Shown here piece after piece: positions 1-8,452 of a stretch of DNA of 32,444 nt; the stretch's first letter is position 1, and each line of letters begins with the position of its first letter. The notes under the pieces were generated by a model. The model had not been told where the DNA came from. It did not search any database and saw nothing but the letters and a program-made list of their open reading frames with translations. The DNA is taken from contig NW_014577228.1 in assembly GCF_000485595.1 (NCBI RefSeq), positions 65,941 to 98,384 of the forward strand, written 5' to 3'. The position numbers and the translations under genes were made by a program. Source of the DNA: Priapulus caudatus. Its lineage: Eukaryota > Priapulida > Priapulimorpha > Priapulimorphida > Priapulidae.

Positions 1-178
1 CTTCCCCGGGGAGCAGGCATCCCGAGCTGTCACCATGTCCTCCCACCTTCTCCCCGGGGAGCAGGCATCCCGAGCTGTCACCATGTCCTCCCACCTCTTC
101 CCCGGGGAGCAGGCATCCCGAGCTGTCACCATGTCCTCCAACCTCCTCCCCGGGGAGCAGGCATCCCGAGCTGTCACG
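1..178. repeat. 48-bp minisatellite, about 3.7 copies, cut by the window edge
   Basis: Four copies of a 48-bp unit lie head to tail; the marker CCCCGGGG recurs at 4, 52, 100 and 148, exactly 48 bases apart. Copies differ by a few substitutions. Because 48 is a multiple of three, the plus strand stays open through the array and would read a 16-residue unit (MSSHLLPGEQASRAVT), but there is no independent sign of a gene there. The array stops about 90 bases beyond the stop codon of the minus-strand recombinase gene, so it would lie in that gene's 3' untranslated region. It continues off the left edge, so copy number is unknown. Confidence 0.9.
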
Positions 179-270
179 GTTTCCTCTCTTTTCTCCCCTA
201 CGCCATCCGCTTCAGCCACCCAGGGATCAAACTCTTCTTCCTCTCCGTGCACGGCCGGTCGTTAATGCCG

Positions 271-2010
271 TCACCTATCGTCCTGCGCCTGCCAGCGCCG
301 CTCTTTCTCCTCCTCCAGCAGCCACGATGTGAGTTCGACCTGCGCATGCACGCGCCTGTGGTAGGCGACGGCCCGGCGTAGGACGTCGTCCGACATGCCG
401 CGGATTTCGCCGGGAACGACGAGCGCCATCAGTTCCGTGTACGGCGGCGGCGGTGGAGGCGGCGGCGACCGAGCAGCCGACGGGGGAGCGTTGTGCGTGC
501 AGCGCGGCATCACCACGCGCATGGTGGCATTGCCCACGCTACGCGCCCGCGTTAGTCTGTGCCGGTCCTCCTCTCGCACGACGACGGCGTTGGCCGACGA
601 CGTGGGGGCGTCGCCGGTCGACCGACGCTCAGCGGCTGCCGTCGCCGCTGGTTGGAGTATCACGGCTGCGAGTAGCGGTGTTCGAATCTGCCTCTCGGTA
701 GAAGGGGAGAGCACGCTGCAGGAATTTTCCAATGATTCTAACCCATCAGACATCTCCTCTTCGTCGTCGGCTGTCGGAGCATCTCCCGCAGACGCTTGCG
801 TATTTGTCTCCGAACGGTGGACACCAACTGACATGATCTGTCGGTCTTTGAAAACTTTTTGATCCAAGTATATCACAGATGTAGCTCGGATGGAATCATT
901 GGTATATACGACTGATAACTTGGCTTCTTCGGAAATACGCTTCATCAGAATCCCGAGAGAATTCTTGCCAAGACAAAGGTTATGGAACCACATGGGGGAT
1001 AGCTCTGTTACGCTATTCGCCTTCATTGGTTTTTGCCATAATCTGTTCAAATATGGGTTCAACTTGGACAGCAGTTTCTCAAATGACGCAACAGGGCATA
1101 AGAGGTCACCTAAAATGAGAATGGTAAGATTTTGTAACATTTTACACCTAGTTTACATTCATATAATTTGTTTCAACTGACTTGCTTTACATATTGATTT
1201 TAGAGGCAGCACTTGGATTATGAAATTGATTTTATACTACACTGTACCTCGTATCTCATACATTCGCCCTTCACTCCTGGCACCATCCGCAGTCTTGTGA
1301 TTTTTGGCCAGTTTACCGACTTGCTGATAGACAAACCGCCGTCCACTAGCATCGGTACTAATTGCAAAGTGGTCTACGGTCATTTTACTGAGATTCTCTC
1401 TCCCACTTCTGCAAAGATACAGTTGTATATCAAACTGCACTTTTGTCTGGAGTCCACTGGGAGTATTTGCTGACATGCAGCTACTATGGTACAACTTCTG
1501 CAGGTCTTCTTCCGTTATTGCAGGATGATGATAAACACCTTTTCCTATTCTTTTCAAGTCTTTTATTTTGGCTTTGAAAACTACGTTGGCATCCTTGAAC
1601 TCACCGTCGTCAATAATGTCCCACTTGCGTTTACATTGAAAATATCTCTGAAGTCCATATCTAATCCCAATCAAGCCATTACACTTGTATTCCTCGCTAT
1701 TCTTTTTTCTCGCACACAGAAAAAATTCCTGAAGAACTGAACAGAGTTCGGTTACTTCAACAATGTTCTCCGGTAATGTTTTCGCAGTTTCTTTGCAGAA
1801 ATCACGTAGCACAGATACGGCGTTTTTAATGACATTCTGAGTGTTTTGACTGTCTTTGCGTTTTACTAGATCTGACACATTGACTTCATCCACTGGTTTA
1901 AACCGTCTACGCTTTTCTTTGGGCTCAATATGCTCTTCATCATTGTTCAAAGTCTCATCATTAGCATCAAAACACTGTAAATCGAGCCCGCAGTACATCG
2001 TGGCGGCCAT
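271..2010 (-). CDS. Crypton-derived tyrosine recombinase / DUF3504 protein (KIAA1958-like), probably catalytically dead
   Basis: Two exons: 2010-1248 and 1109-271, joined across a 138-bp intron (donor G|GTACAG, acceptor CATTTTAG|GT). Splicing turns ...GRMYEIR and GDLLCPVASF into one frame, 533 residues. Family hallmarks in order: GIRYGLQRYFQ (about 115-125), VFKAKIKDLKR (144-154), HHPAITEEDLQKLY (161-174), LYLCRSGRENLS (197-208), LAKNH (234-238), GRMYEI-GD-LCPV (248-261), LGKNSLGILMKRIS (302-314), YTNDSIRAT (323-331), IMSVGVHRSE (346-355). These match the tyrosine-recombinase domain that metazoan genomes took from Crypton transposons (ZMYM, QRICH1, KIAA1958). The first catalytic Arg (204) and the Arg of HxxR (329) are present, but the HxxR His is Asp (326) and the position expected for the nucleophilic Tyr reads Ser (about 361). 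After residue 370 comes an acidic, then GC-rich, proline-containing tail ending in a helical EEEKERRWQAQ segment. Domain call is firm; whether it is a host gene or a transposon relic is open. Confidence 0.85.
1110..1247 (-). other. GT-AG intron of the recombinase gene
   Basis: On the minus strand the donor is CGAG|GTACAGTG and the acceptor is CATTCTCATTTTAG|GTGAC. Without splicing, the first exon runs into a stop within four codons. Removing these 138 bases restores the conserved step between GRMYEI and GDLLCPV exactly where family members are collinear. An intron inside a single-domain recombinase shows this copy is transcribed and processed as a eukaryotic gene, and not a recent retrocopy. 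Confidence 0.85.
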
Positions 2011-2052
2011 TGTTTACATTTGCGTTCGATTTGCTTCCCCAAGTTTAGATGG

Positions 2053-2120
2053 GTACCCGTCCCTTCTCGCAAGCTCGGCTTATATAGGCTTATATCGAGT
2101 TTGTGAGAAGGGACGGGTAC
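2053..2120 (-). promoter_or_regulatory. TATA-containing inverted repeat upstream of the recombinase gene
   Basis: Arms of 25 bp at 2053-2077 and 2096-2120 are inverted copies with two mismatches (core GTACCCGTCCCTTCTC). The 18-base spacer holds two copies of ATATAAGCC read on the minus strand; the better one, CTATATAAG (about 2079-2087), is a good TATA box about 70 bases upstream of the start codon at 2010. A core promoter is the simplest reading. Two recombinase-site-like arms around a short spacer next to a tyrosine recombinase gene could also be a binding site for its own product; that is inference. Confidence 0.5.
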
Positions 2121-2390
2121 AAGTCTACACAATGACGAGCCCGACTGCGACGCTAGATGGCAGCAGACAACACCAGCCATGATCAGGCTCAGGCATGTTT
2201 TTACCATCGTCTTAGAAATACTCAAATAGCACTAGAGGAGTATTTCTTGAGGAACTTTCGTACAGATGACTTCGTAAATGATACGCGCAACATACAGCAT
2301 AAGATGTACTGTTGTATCGGCATGAATATAAGGAATATGACGTGAAATACGTGAATGTGCATTGTACTTCAACTTGTTCCGTTGTTGTAG
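2121..2390. other. Non-coding spacer
   Basis: Ordinary AT-leaning sequence between the recombinase promoter and the first transposon. I see no gene, hairpin or repeat that I can support here. Confidence 0.5.
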
Positions 2391-2436
2391 CATTTTTGCT
2401 AGACCGAATAATTCTGTCCCAGATAACCTTTTTTAT

Positions 2437-2652
2437 GGGTGCCAGGGTGTCACGTTCCCCCGGGTGTAGATGGAGAGTCACGTGATGTGGCTGCACTTGT
2501 GTTAGGATTAGGGTTAGGGAAATAAAGCCATGTCTAGCACGGAAGTATGACTGGAATCTTTCTTTGGGAGATTTGGACTTTGAAGCGTACGAAGTGACTA
2601 GTGCTGCCACGTAACGGCACCCTCCATCTACGCCCGGGGGAAAGTGACACCG
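2437..2652. mobile_element. Short inverted-repeat element nested in the left arm (about 216 bp)
   Basis: Imperfect terminal inverted repeats of about 30 bp: GGTGTCACGTTCCCCCGGGT near 2446 against its complement ending about 2651. The element is flanked by the 9-bp direct repeat CTTTTTTAT at 2428-2436 and 2653-2661, which looks like a target duplication. The uninterrupted right arm of the host element has GTTTTAT at the matching place, supporting insertion. Inside is a stretch TTAGGATTAGGGTTAGGG (about 2503-2520) resembling vertebrate-type telomere repeat; with under three units it is probably chance. Confidence 0.65.
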
Positions 2653-2661
2653 CTTTTTTAT

Positions 2662-2892
2662 AGGCTGTGGCTACGGGTACGGCAGCCGTTTCTTAATGTC
2701 TCGAGGCTGGAGGTACGGGAGTCCATTCGCTTTCATACTTAACGAGACAAAGATGTCGGCGGGTGGCGCCAGATTTGGAAATAACTCCTTGGGAAATAAA
2801 TTCACGATTTGAGAGTTTAGATGAGCTAGCTAGAACCCTAACGCCAAAAAGGGGCTTTAACGAACGACGGCTGCCGTACCTCCTGCCACTGC
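2662..2892. mobile_element. Second short inverted-repeat element, adjacent to the first (about 231 bp)
   Basis: Its left end (AGGCTGTGGCTACGGGTACG...) and the complement of its right end share GGTACGGCAGCCGT plus flanking partial matches, giving imperfect repeats of about 27 bp. TTTTTTAT flanks both sides (2654-2661 and 2894-2901), so three copies of the same 8-9 bp target word bracket two different small elements in a row. No coding sequence. Confidence 0.5.
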
Positions 2893-3908
2893 GTTTTTTA
2901 TATTTTGGAGAGGGTTATTGGGACAGAACGGGGTGCATTGAAATTTCGTGAGATCGCATGCAAAATGCATGCGCTGCTAATGTGGCCCGTATGCCGGTAT
3001 CGGTGGGTAAAAAAGCCTATCGTTTCCTTCTACATGGCTTTACCTAACCCGACCAGGCTGTGTGACTAATGTCAATATACACAGCCTGACATCCATCCAT
3101 TGGATAATCTTGTACCTCTAAAAAAACTGACGAACAATTACGTATATCTCAAATAAAATAATCATCTAAGCATTTCTGCCTTGGCTTGTATCAAGTATAA
3201 CCTTCACCTTATAGTATTCCAGCATTGTTATTAAAACTAATACCTCAGTTCACTCTGCACAGTGTAAATTTCAAGAGCCGAACCTAAATTTCCGCCAACT
3301 GCCAACCGCCATGTTTCCACTGCACATGCGTTTCGATTGGAACGCGGAAAACCCGAAACGACATAACATACCATAGCGTTGCAACTCGCGTTGGCGCGAG
3401 CATAAATAAGCATCATATACTCGTATCTTACTATAATTTGGCGAATGTTGTATGTATGTTAATGAAAGGCTCCGTCAGTTTGGATCCAAATAGCGCCAAA
3501 TTTACAGAAGAGATCGATGAGTACACGGGACGGGTTCTAAACTATACTCGGTTGAAAACCGTTTGTTCGGTCTTAAAAAAGACAAAAAAATCACAAAAAA
3601 GGTAAACATTTGCCTGAAAATAGGGGGCGCTGTTTTGTTTACGTTTTGTTTCAACAGGTTTCAATTTCGTGTTGTTCTGTACGTGTATCTCTGTTCTGTG
3701 TCAGTGTGTCTGAGATTTGTGTAAGCCCCATAATGTAAGTAGAAATAACCATGTAATAATGAAGTTAAATATTCAGTAGCTATTAGTCCATAGTTTCCCA
3801 TATGAGATGTAGGGCCTACAAGTTGAATTTCATTAGTGCAGATTTTTTTGGAAGTCTGCAATGCTGTACAGTGTACGGGTGCCGTGGACACCGATCTGTC
3901 ACAAGCGG

Positions 3909-4035
3909 TCCGATCACAAGCACGTAATATTACGTCGTCCGCACAGAGTGCAAACATGCGTAGAAATAAGCGATCACAACCACGCAATATTACCTGGTCC
4001 GCACACAGTGGAAACATGCGAAGCACGTAATATTA
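3909..4035. repeat. 60-bp direct repeat, two copies plus a partial third
   Basis: The word CGATCACAA starts copies at 3911 and 3970. Both continue with a CACGYAATATTACS block, a CGCACA-AGTG block and CAAACATGCG/GAAACATGCG. A third CACGTAATATTACG follows at 4023. CGTAATATTACG is a perfect palindrome. Short open frames through the repeat are by-products. It lies about 280 bases before the Helitron-like end and may be internal to that element. Confidence 0.7.
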
Positions 4036-4315
4036 CGTTTACATTATACCCATTCACATCTATCTATATTCTAACTTTGGAGTCCGTATCATCAACCAGT
4101 ACATAGCTTACAATAAAACGTTTCTGTGTGGGTGTGTGTATTTCACTGTGTACTTGCCAAACAAATGGTTAATGTGTTACGTGTAAGCATGATTGCATGT
4201 ATTTGTATTGACTTCTCAACCATAAAAAACAAACATGTGCAACAACTTAACTCTCCATATAACACCTTACACATAACACTACTGCACTGGTAACACATGC
4301 ATCACAGTCACTCAG

Positions 4316-4342
4316 CCCGCGCGTAGCGCGGGTTTCAGCTAG
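4316..4342 (+). mobile_element. Helitron-like 3' terminus (hairpin plus CTAG)
   Basis: A perfect 7-bp stem with a 3-base loop, CCCGCGC-GTA-GCGCGGG, at 4316-4332 is followed by TTTCAG and the terminal CTAG (4339-4342), then T at 4343. A GC-rich hairpin about 6-12 bases before CTRR, with insertion before T, is the established signature of Helitron 3' ends. I could not place the matching 5'-TC end or any Rep/helicase coding region, so this is probably a non-autonomous or truncated copy whose body lies to the left. Confidence 0.65.
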
Positions 4343-4699
4343 TATATATAAATATTAAAACATTGAAAACCAGGAAACATCAATCTACAACAACTTAATA
4401 ATTATCATTGCGAAGATATGTACTTGCCTTGTGTTTAGGCCTACGCACTATGGAAATCAGGTCGATTGGATTTTATCCGCACCGAACATGGCGGACATGG
4501 CGGCTCTCTGGTTGTTTTGATCCAATTCATCTCAGAAAATACGGCATAACTCGATAAATCAGTAGCGCCCAGTTACCGCGAGGAAGCCAGAGGTTTATAG
4601 ATTCGTTTGAGCTATTACATGTGACGCTAGCTGTGGCGATGTTTGGATACCGAGCCAACTACACGTTTTTATGGGCAAGAATTTGAAACGGTCTCCTAA

Positions 4700-5139
4700 A
4701 GCCCGGCGCACACGTGGCGATTTTTATCGACAGTACCGGCGATTCTGTTGCCAGCAACAAAATCGCCGAGAAATCGCCACGTGTGCGCTGCCCGGCGTCA
4801 CCGATTTTGACGCTAGAAACTCGTCGCTGGAATATCAAACATGTTTGATATTTGTTGCCCAGTCGCTGAACAATCGCTACGTGTGCGCCGCACTGGCGAT
4901 GGATTCCGGCAACAGTTTTTGGATTAACCAATCAAATGCATGATTTGAAGCACGTGATCAAATATTGGCAGCGCCCGTGGTGTGGTTTGAACAGGTCACG
5001 TACAGTTCATACAGTGGTATGTCGCTGACAGACGGTTGAATTGTCGCCGGGTGGCGCACACGTGGCGATTTTTATCGACAGTACCGGCCGATAAAATCGA
5101 CAGTACTGTCGATAAAAATCGCCACGTGTGCGCCGGGCT
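4700..5139. mobile_element. PIF/Harbinger-like MITE, 440 bp
   Basis: Terminal inverted repeats of nearly 40 bp start AGCCCGGCGCACACGTGGCG at 4700 and end with the complement at 5139. They are flanked by TAA at 4697-4699 and 5140-5142, the TWA-type 3-bp duplication typical of PIF/Harbinger. Each end is itself close to a palindrome: GCGCACACGTGGCGATTT recurs inverted at about 4771-4789 and 5047-5135. A further 22-bp perfect palindrome is centred near 4841 (AATATCAAACA and its complement). No transposase; the two open frames over the left end are shadows of the palindrome. Confidence 0.85.
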
Positions 5140-5170
5140 TAACCCTAGCAAAGACCGTTTCTTGGAGCTA

Positions 5171-5680
5171 GGCTTTACCTTGCTACTGATGTGCGTGAAT
5201 ATTCACTTCAATCGTTATTCACTTCTTAAAAGATTGTTTTTCAGAAACCCCGCTCCATTCCATTTTAGCAAATCACATTCGCCATTTACAAACAATTAGA
5301 CCAATCAGAGCGAGCCTTACAATAGCCTGGTTTTCTCTTGTATCTGTGGCGCTGCAGGAGGGCTAGAGAACATTATTTTAGTCACATGGGTTCGTGCGTT
5401 TCGCTCTGGTTTTGCTTTTAATTTAAATTTGTATTCCGAATAATTTCTTCTAAGTAGTCGACGTAGTACCCACGTGAATAAAAATATTTCCTCTAACCCT
5501 ATGGCAGCGCCACAGATACAAGACAAAACCAGGGCTATTGTAAGGCTCGCCTCTGATTGGTCTGATTGTTTGTGAATGGCGAATGCGATTTACTAAAGTG
5601 GAACTGGAATGAAGCAGGGTTTCTGAAAAACAATCTTTTAAGAAGTGAATATTCACGCACATCAGTAGCAAGGTAAAGCC
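5171..5680. repeat. Inner arms of the foldback element (about 215-bp inverted repeat)
   Basis: 5171-5391 and 5467-5680 are inverted copies separated by about 75 bases. Landmarks: GGCTTTACCTTGCTACTGAT at 5171 against its complement ending at 5680, and TTGTATCTGTGGCGCTGC at 5338 against 5508-5525. Differences are scattered substitutions and one-base indels, so the arms are old enough to have diverged slightly. Several open frames here read from the palindrome and are not genes. Confidence 0.85.
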
Positions 5681-5859
5681 ATGTAGAAGGGAACGGTAGG
5701 CTTTTTTACCCGCCGATACCGGCGTACGGGCCGCATTAGCAGCGCATGCATTTTGCATGCGATCTCACGAAATTTCAATGCACCCCGTTCTGTCCCAGTA
5801 TAACGCATCGAAAATATAAAACGTTATCTGGGACAGAATTATTCGGTCTACATTTTTGC

Positions 5860-6727
5860 GTACTACCAGCTGAGGCATTGGGCCCTAGCCTAACGCAAAA
5901 TCAATTTGGAACTGCATTACGACTCACTTACAGATTTATATTAATTTAAAATAATTAATCCAGCTAAACCTTGCAATTACTGTAGTATTCGTCTAGTACT
6001 ATGTATATCTGTCAAGATTATGTATAAATCTGTTCGATTTGTTTCGATATGTTGATCAGAATAGTCATAACAAACCGCTATCGGCTGTGTAATGTCTGGC
6101 TAATTGTCTGGCCCCAGTAATTTCTGCATAGGTGTAAAGTTATTGGGTAAAATTGCAAAGTTAATCTATTTTTTACTTCATTGTTTTAGTCTAACATTAA
6201 AATTTAAAGCACTGTCACTTTAGGATATTAATTAAGTTTGTTGGAGGTCAGTGATTGAAGTAGGTTGTTTGAAGGATCTAACACACAACCAACTATGCCA
6301 ACTCCACATTCTACCAATGAAGCATTCCATGCAGAAACGACAGGGCTTAATGAAAGAATAATAGTGGGATGAAAAAAGCACATTAAAGTTATTATTTGGA
6401 ACATAATCTCGTGTTTTCCCCACTTTTACGACACACGTATGTTTGCATGCTGTTACTATACATGTGGCTTGAGTAACAGCAATTGTTTAGAGTAACAATA
6501 AAATGTCTTACAACCTTCATATTCACTAACATATGCACGATTCAAATTTTGATTACTCGTTTTAATTACTTCCGCCATTTTTTGCGAATCTCGGATCCAG
6601 CTAATAGCGCCAGCTATCGGCCAATTTCAAAAGATAAACTGAGTCGACAACTCGTAATAGCAGAATCAGATGCCCCTTTGTTTGCAGTTTTAGTGCACCA
6701 ACAATTGACAAGTTTACCCATTCTGAC
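5860..6727. other. Non-coding AT-rich spacer
   Basis: Between the foldback element and the next MITE I find no convincing coding exon, RNA gene or repeat. The short open frames have no recognisable motifs. Confidence 0.5.
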
Positions 6728-6730
6728 TAA

Positions 6731-6956
6731 AGGGTGGCTTATGTCGGGCTTGCGAGCCGACTCGACTGGAAGCAACTGGAAGCGATCGGCAGCAACTAGT
6801 TGCGTCCAGTTGCCCACTGTTCTATTCCGAGCAACTAGTGGCGGCCAGTCGCAGGCAGTCGCGTCGCAGTCGACCGACCTAAGCACTGCAGTCGCAGTGA
6901 ATTGCAGCCAGTTGCTTCCAGTCGAGTCGGGTCGCAAGCCCGACATAAGCCCCCCT
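6731..6956. mobile_element. Palindromic MITE, 226 bp
   Basis: Terminal inverted repeats of about 48 bp begin AGGGTGGCTTATGTCGGGCT at 6731; the right end at 6956 is its complement with few mismatches. TAA flanks both ends (6728-6730, 6957-6959), again a PIF/Harbinger-type duplication. The interior is built from ACTGGAAGCAACTGG-like words (CAGTTGC, CAGTCGC), so the whole element folds back on itself. Open frames on both strands are products of the palindrome. Confidence 0.8.
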
Positions 6957-6959
6957 TAA

Positions 6960-7874
6960 AGGCATAATAGGCCCATCGATTATGCAATTTTAACAAATGC
7001 TAGAGTGACTGGCACCTTGTGTAGTTAATAAGTACATTACCTTATAGCCAAACGCGTATTAGTTTGTCCAATATCACTGCTGGTTACTAAGAAATGTCTA
7101 ATTGAAATCTGCAGTCCACGAAATCAGTTGACTGACTTGTTTACAGTTTCGAAACCGCATACTTCGAAACGGGTGTGATACAGATTTATAGTCCACCGGA
7201 CATTTTCGCACGCATGCAAAAACGCACGCACGCATGCATTTTCGCTCGGCCGTACGCAATGCTAGCGATAGTACAGTACCGTAACTGTATACGTAACAGT
7301 AGCTCTGATTGTAATGAACGTGGAATCCACGTACGAATCACGGACGCTCGTGATAATGAAGTAGGCCGTGTTGGGGGCCAACGCTATGGGAGGATCGCGG
7401 ACTAACCACGGCCACAGACTAAACATGGAAAGCAGACGGCACTACGCGTATTTACGTATATTGGTCAAACGAATACACCTGTCTGAAATTGAAGACATGT
7501 GGGTACCCGTTCATTAGCACCCACGATTATTTACTTGTGCCTCAATACCGAGAATACACCCAGAGATACATTAATTCTACTAGCTCATTAGTCGTATATA
7601 AGAATCCCGGGACAAACCATTTTCTGCTAAACACCCGCAGCAACATGTGACGTTGCCTAACCGAATTCGAGGCTATTTTGCTTGGCAACCAATTTAGCGT
7701 TGGCGCCAGATTACCAGATTTACGGATTTCAATTAGACATTTCTTAGTAATTAGCAGTGATATTGGACAAACTAATACGCGTTTGACTATAAGGTAATGT
7801 ACTTATTAACTACAGAAGGTGCCAGTTACTGTAGCATTCGTCAACTTTGTATAATCAATGGGCCTATTATGCCT
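6960..7874. mobile_element. Non-autonomous DNA transposon with 150-bp inverted repeats, 915 bp
   Basis: The arms 6960-7109 and 7725-7874 are inverted copies, with AGGCATAATAGGCCCAT at the left tip and its complement at the right tip. TTAA flanks both ends (6956-6959, 7875-7878), suggesting a TTAA-targeting family (piggyBac or Kolobok type), though the left TTAA shares its first T with the adjoining MITE. The unique core (7110-7724) has palindromic CGTACG/GCATGC-rich patches but no transposase or other gene. Confidence 0.75.
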
Positions 7875-7944
7875 TTAAGGCATCATTTGTAATTTGATTC
7901 TCTCTATAATTAAAAGTACTATGGTGTTACCATGTATTCAAATC

Positions 7945-8094
7945 GAATTTTCTATGCTATATAATAAGTTAATAACTGCATAAATTTTTAGTGTTTTCCA
8001 AGTTAGTGTAATCAGTGATATATCTGCTCTGAAGTGATACTATATTTCACTATATTTTTTTCGGATTGAGCATTTCTGAGCAGTAATCTCGCAA
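7945..8094 (+). repeat. Dispersed repeat, copy A
   Basis: This stretch matches, in inverted orientation, about 22565-22701 in an APPBP2 intron. Shared landmarks are AATTTTCTATGCTAT, GTTAGTGTAATCAGTGATAT, ACTATATTTC and TTTTTTCGGATTGAG, with indels between. Two copies in one window suggest an interspersed family (SINE or MITE); ends are not resolved. The following 300 bases to 8396 hold nothing else that I recognise. Confidence 0.75.
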
Positions 8095-8396
8095 TAAACC
8101 ATTTTAAGTAGGTTGTATGAGTAATGTAACATTACCATATTTTTGTGCCGCTTCCCCCCAATTTTGCGAAAATGAGACCTGGGGTACCAAAGGCTTGGAT
8201 ACAGTAATGTAATTACTTTATTGCATCTAGACAGCCTACAAACTATAATTATTAGGTACCCAGGTATGCTATAAATAAGGAAAGTGTGCAGAAAATTAAT
8301 ATCACAGGTTCCTTGTCAGGTTTGAATCGTGCAGTGTAATTATTGTCATAGCAACTAGCAAGTCTATATCTCAACAATGATTCTATTTTATTTCAG

Positions 8397-8452
8397 GTGC
8401 ATTGCATAGCAACATTCGAATGTGCCAACTGTGGATTTGATAGATTCACATC
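8397..8452 (+). other. FNBP4: Probable FNBP4 5' untranslated segment at the start of the first coding exon
   Basis: A pyrimidine-rich acceptor TCTATTTTATTTCAG ends at 8396, 56 bases before the start codon. This suggests the exon holding the ATG is preceded by a spliced non-coding exon upstream, which I cannot locate. If the acceptor is not used, transcription starts nearby instead. Confidence 0.4.

Larger units (their letters stand above)
3045..5170. mobile_element. 2.1-kb composite insertion in the left arm of the foldback element
   Basis: The left arm breaks after GGCTTTACC (3036-3044) and resumes after a second GGCTTTACC (5171-5179); the intact right arm has this word once (complement at 5672-5680). 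The 9-bp repeat therefore looks like the target duplication of an insertion. I see no clear terminal inverted repeats at 3045 and 5170, so the mechanism is unknown. The insert carries a 60-bp direct duplication, a Helitron-like 3' terminus and a PIF/Harbinger-like MITE. The rest (3110-3880, 4343-4690) is AT-rich non-coding DNA without recognisable genes. Confidence 0.6.
2400..5850. mobile_element. Foldback DNA transposon (Mutator-like by target duplication), interrupted by later insertions
   Basis: Perfect 28-bp outer terminal inverted repeats begin TAGACCGAATAATTCTG at 2400 and end with its complement at 5850. They are flanked by an exact 9-bp target duplication, CATTTTTGC, at 2391-2399 and 5851-5859. 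The inverted similarity continues inward: 2891-3044 pairs with about 5672-5827, and 5171-5391 pairs with about 5467-5680, leaving a loop of about 75 bases. Removing the insertions gives an element of roughly 0.9 kb that is almost all palindrome, with no transposase. A 9-bp duplication and long arms are typical of Mutator-like elements; superfamily is inferred from that alone. Confidence 0.85.

Noticed and set aside
395-862. 155-codon plus-strand frame opposite the recombinase tail
   Set aside because: Antisense of GC-rich coding sequence; the minus strand has the conserved domain and consistent splicing.
2503-2520. Interstitial telomere repeat (TTAGGG)
   Set aside because: Fewer than three units, inside a MITE; too short to support.
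7175-7405. 76-codon frame in the 915-bp element as a transposase remnant
   Set aside because: No transposase motif; sequence is palindromic CGTACG/GCATGC patches.
8313-8335. tRNA-like B-box (GGTTTGAATCGTG)
   Set aside because: No matching A-box or cloverleaf arms upstream.
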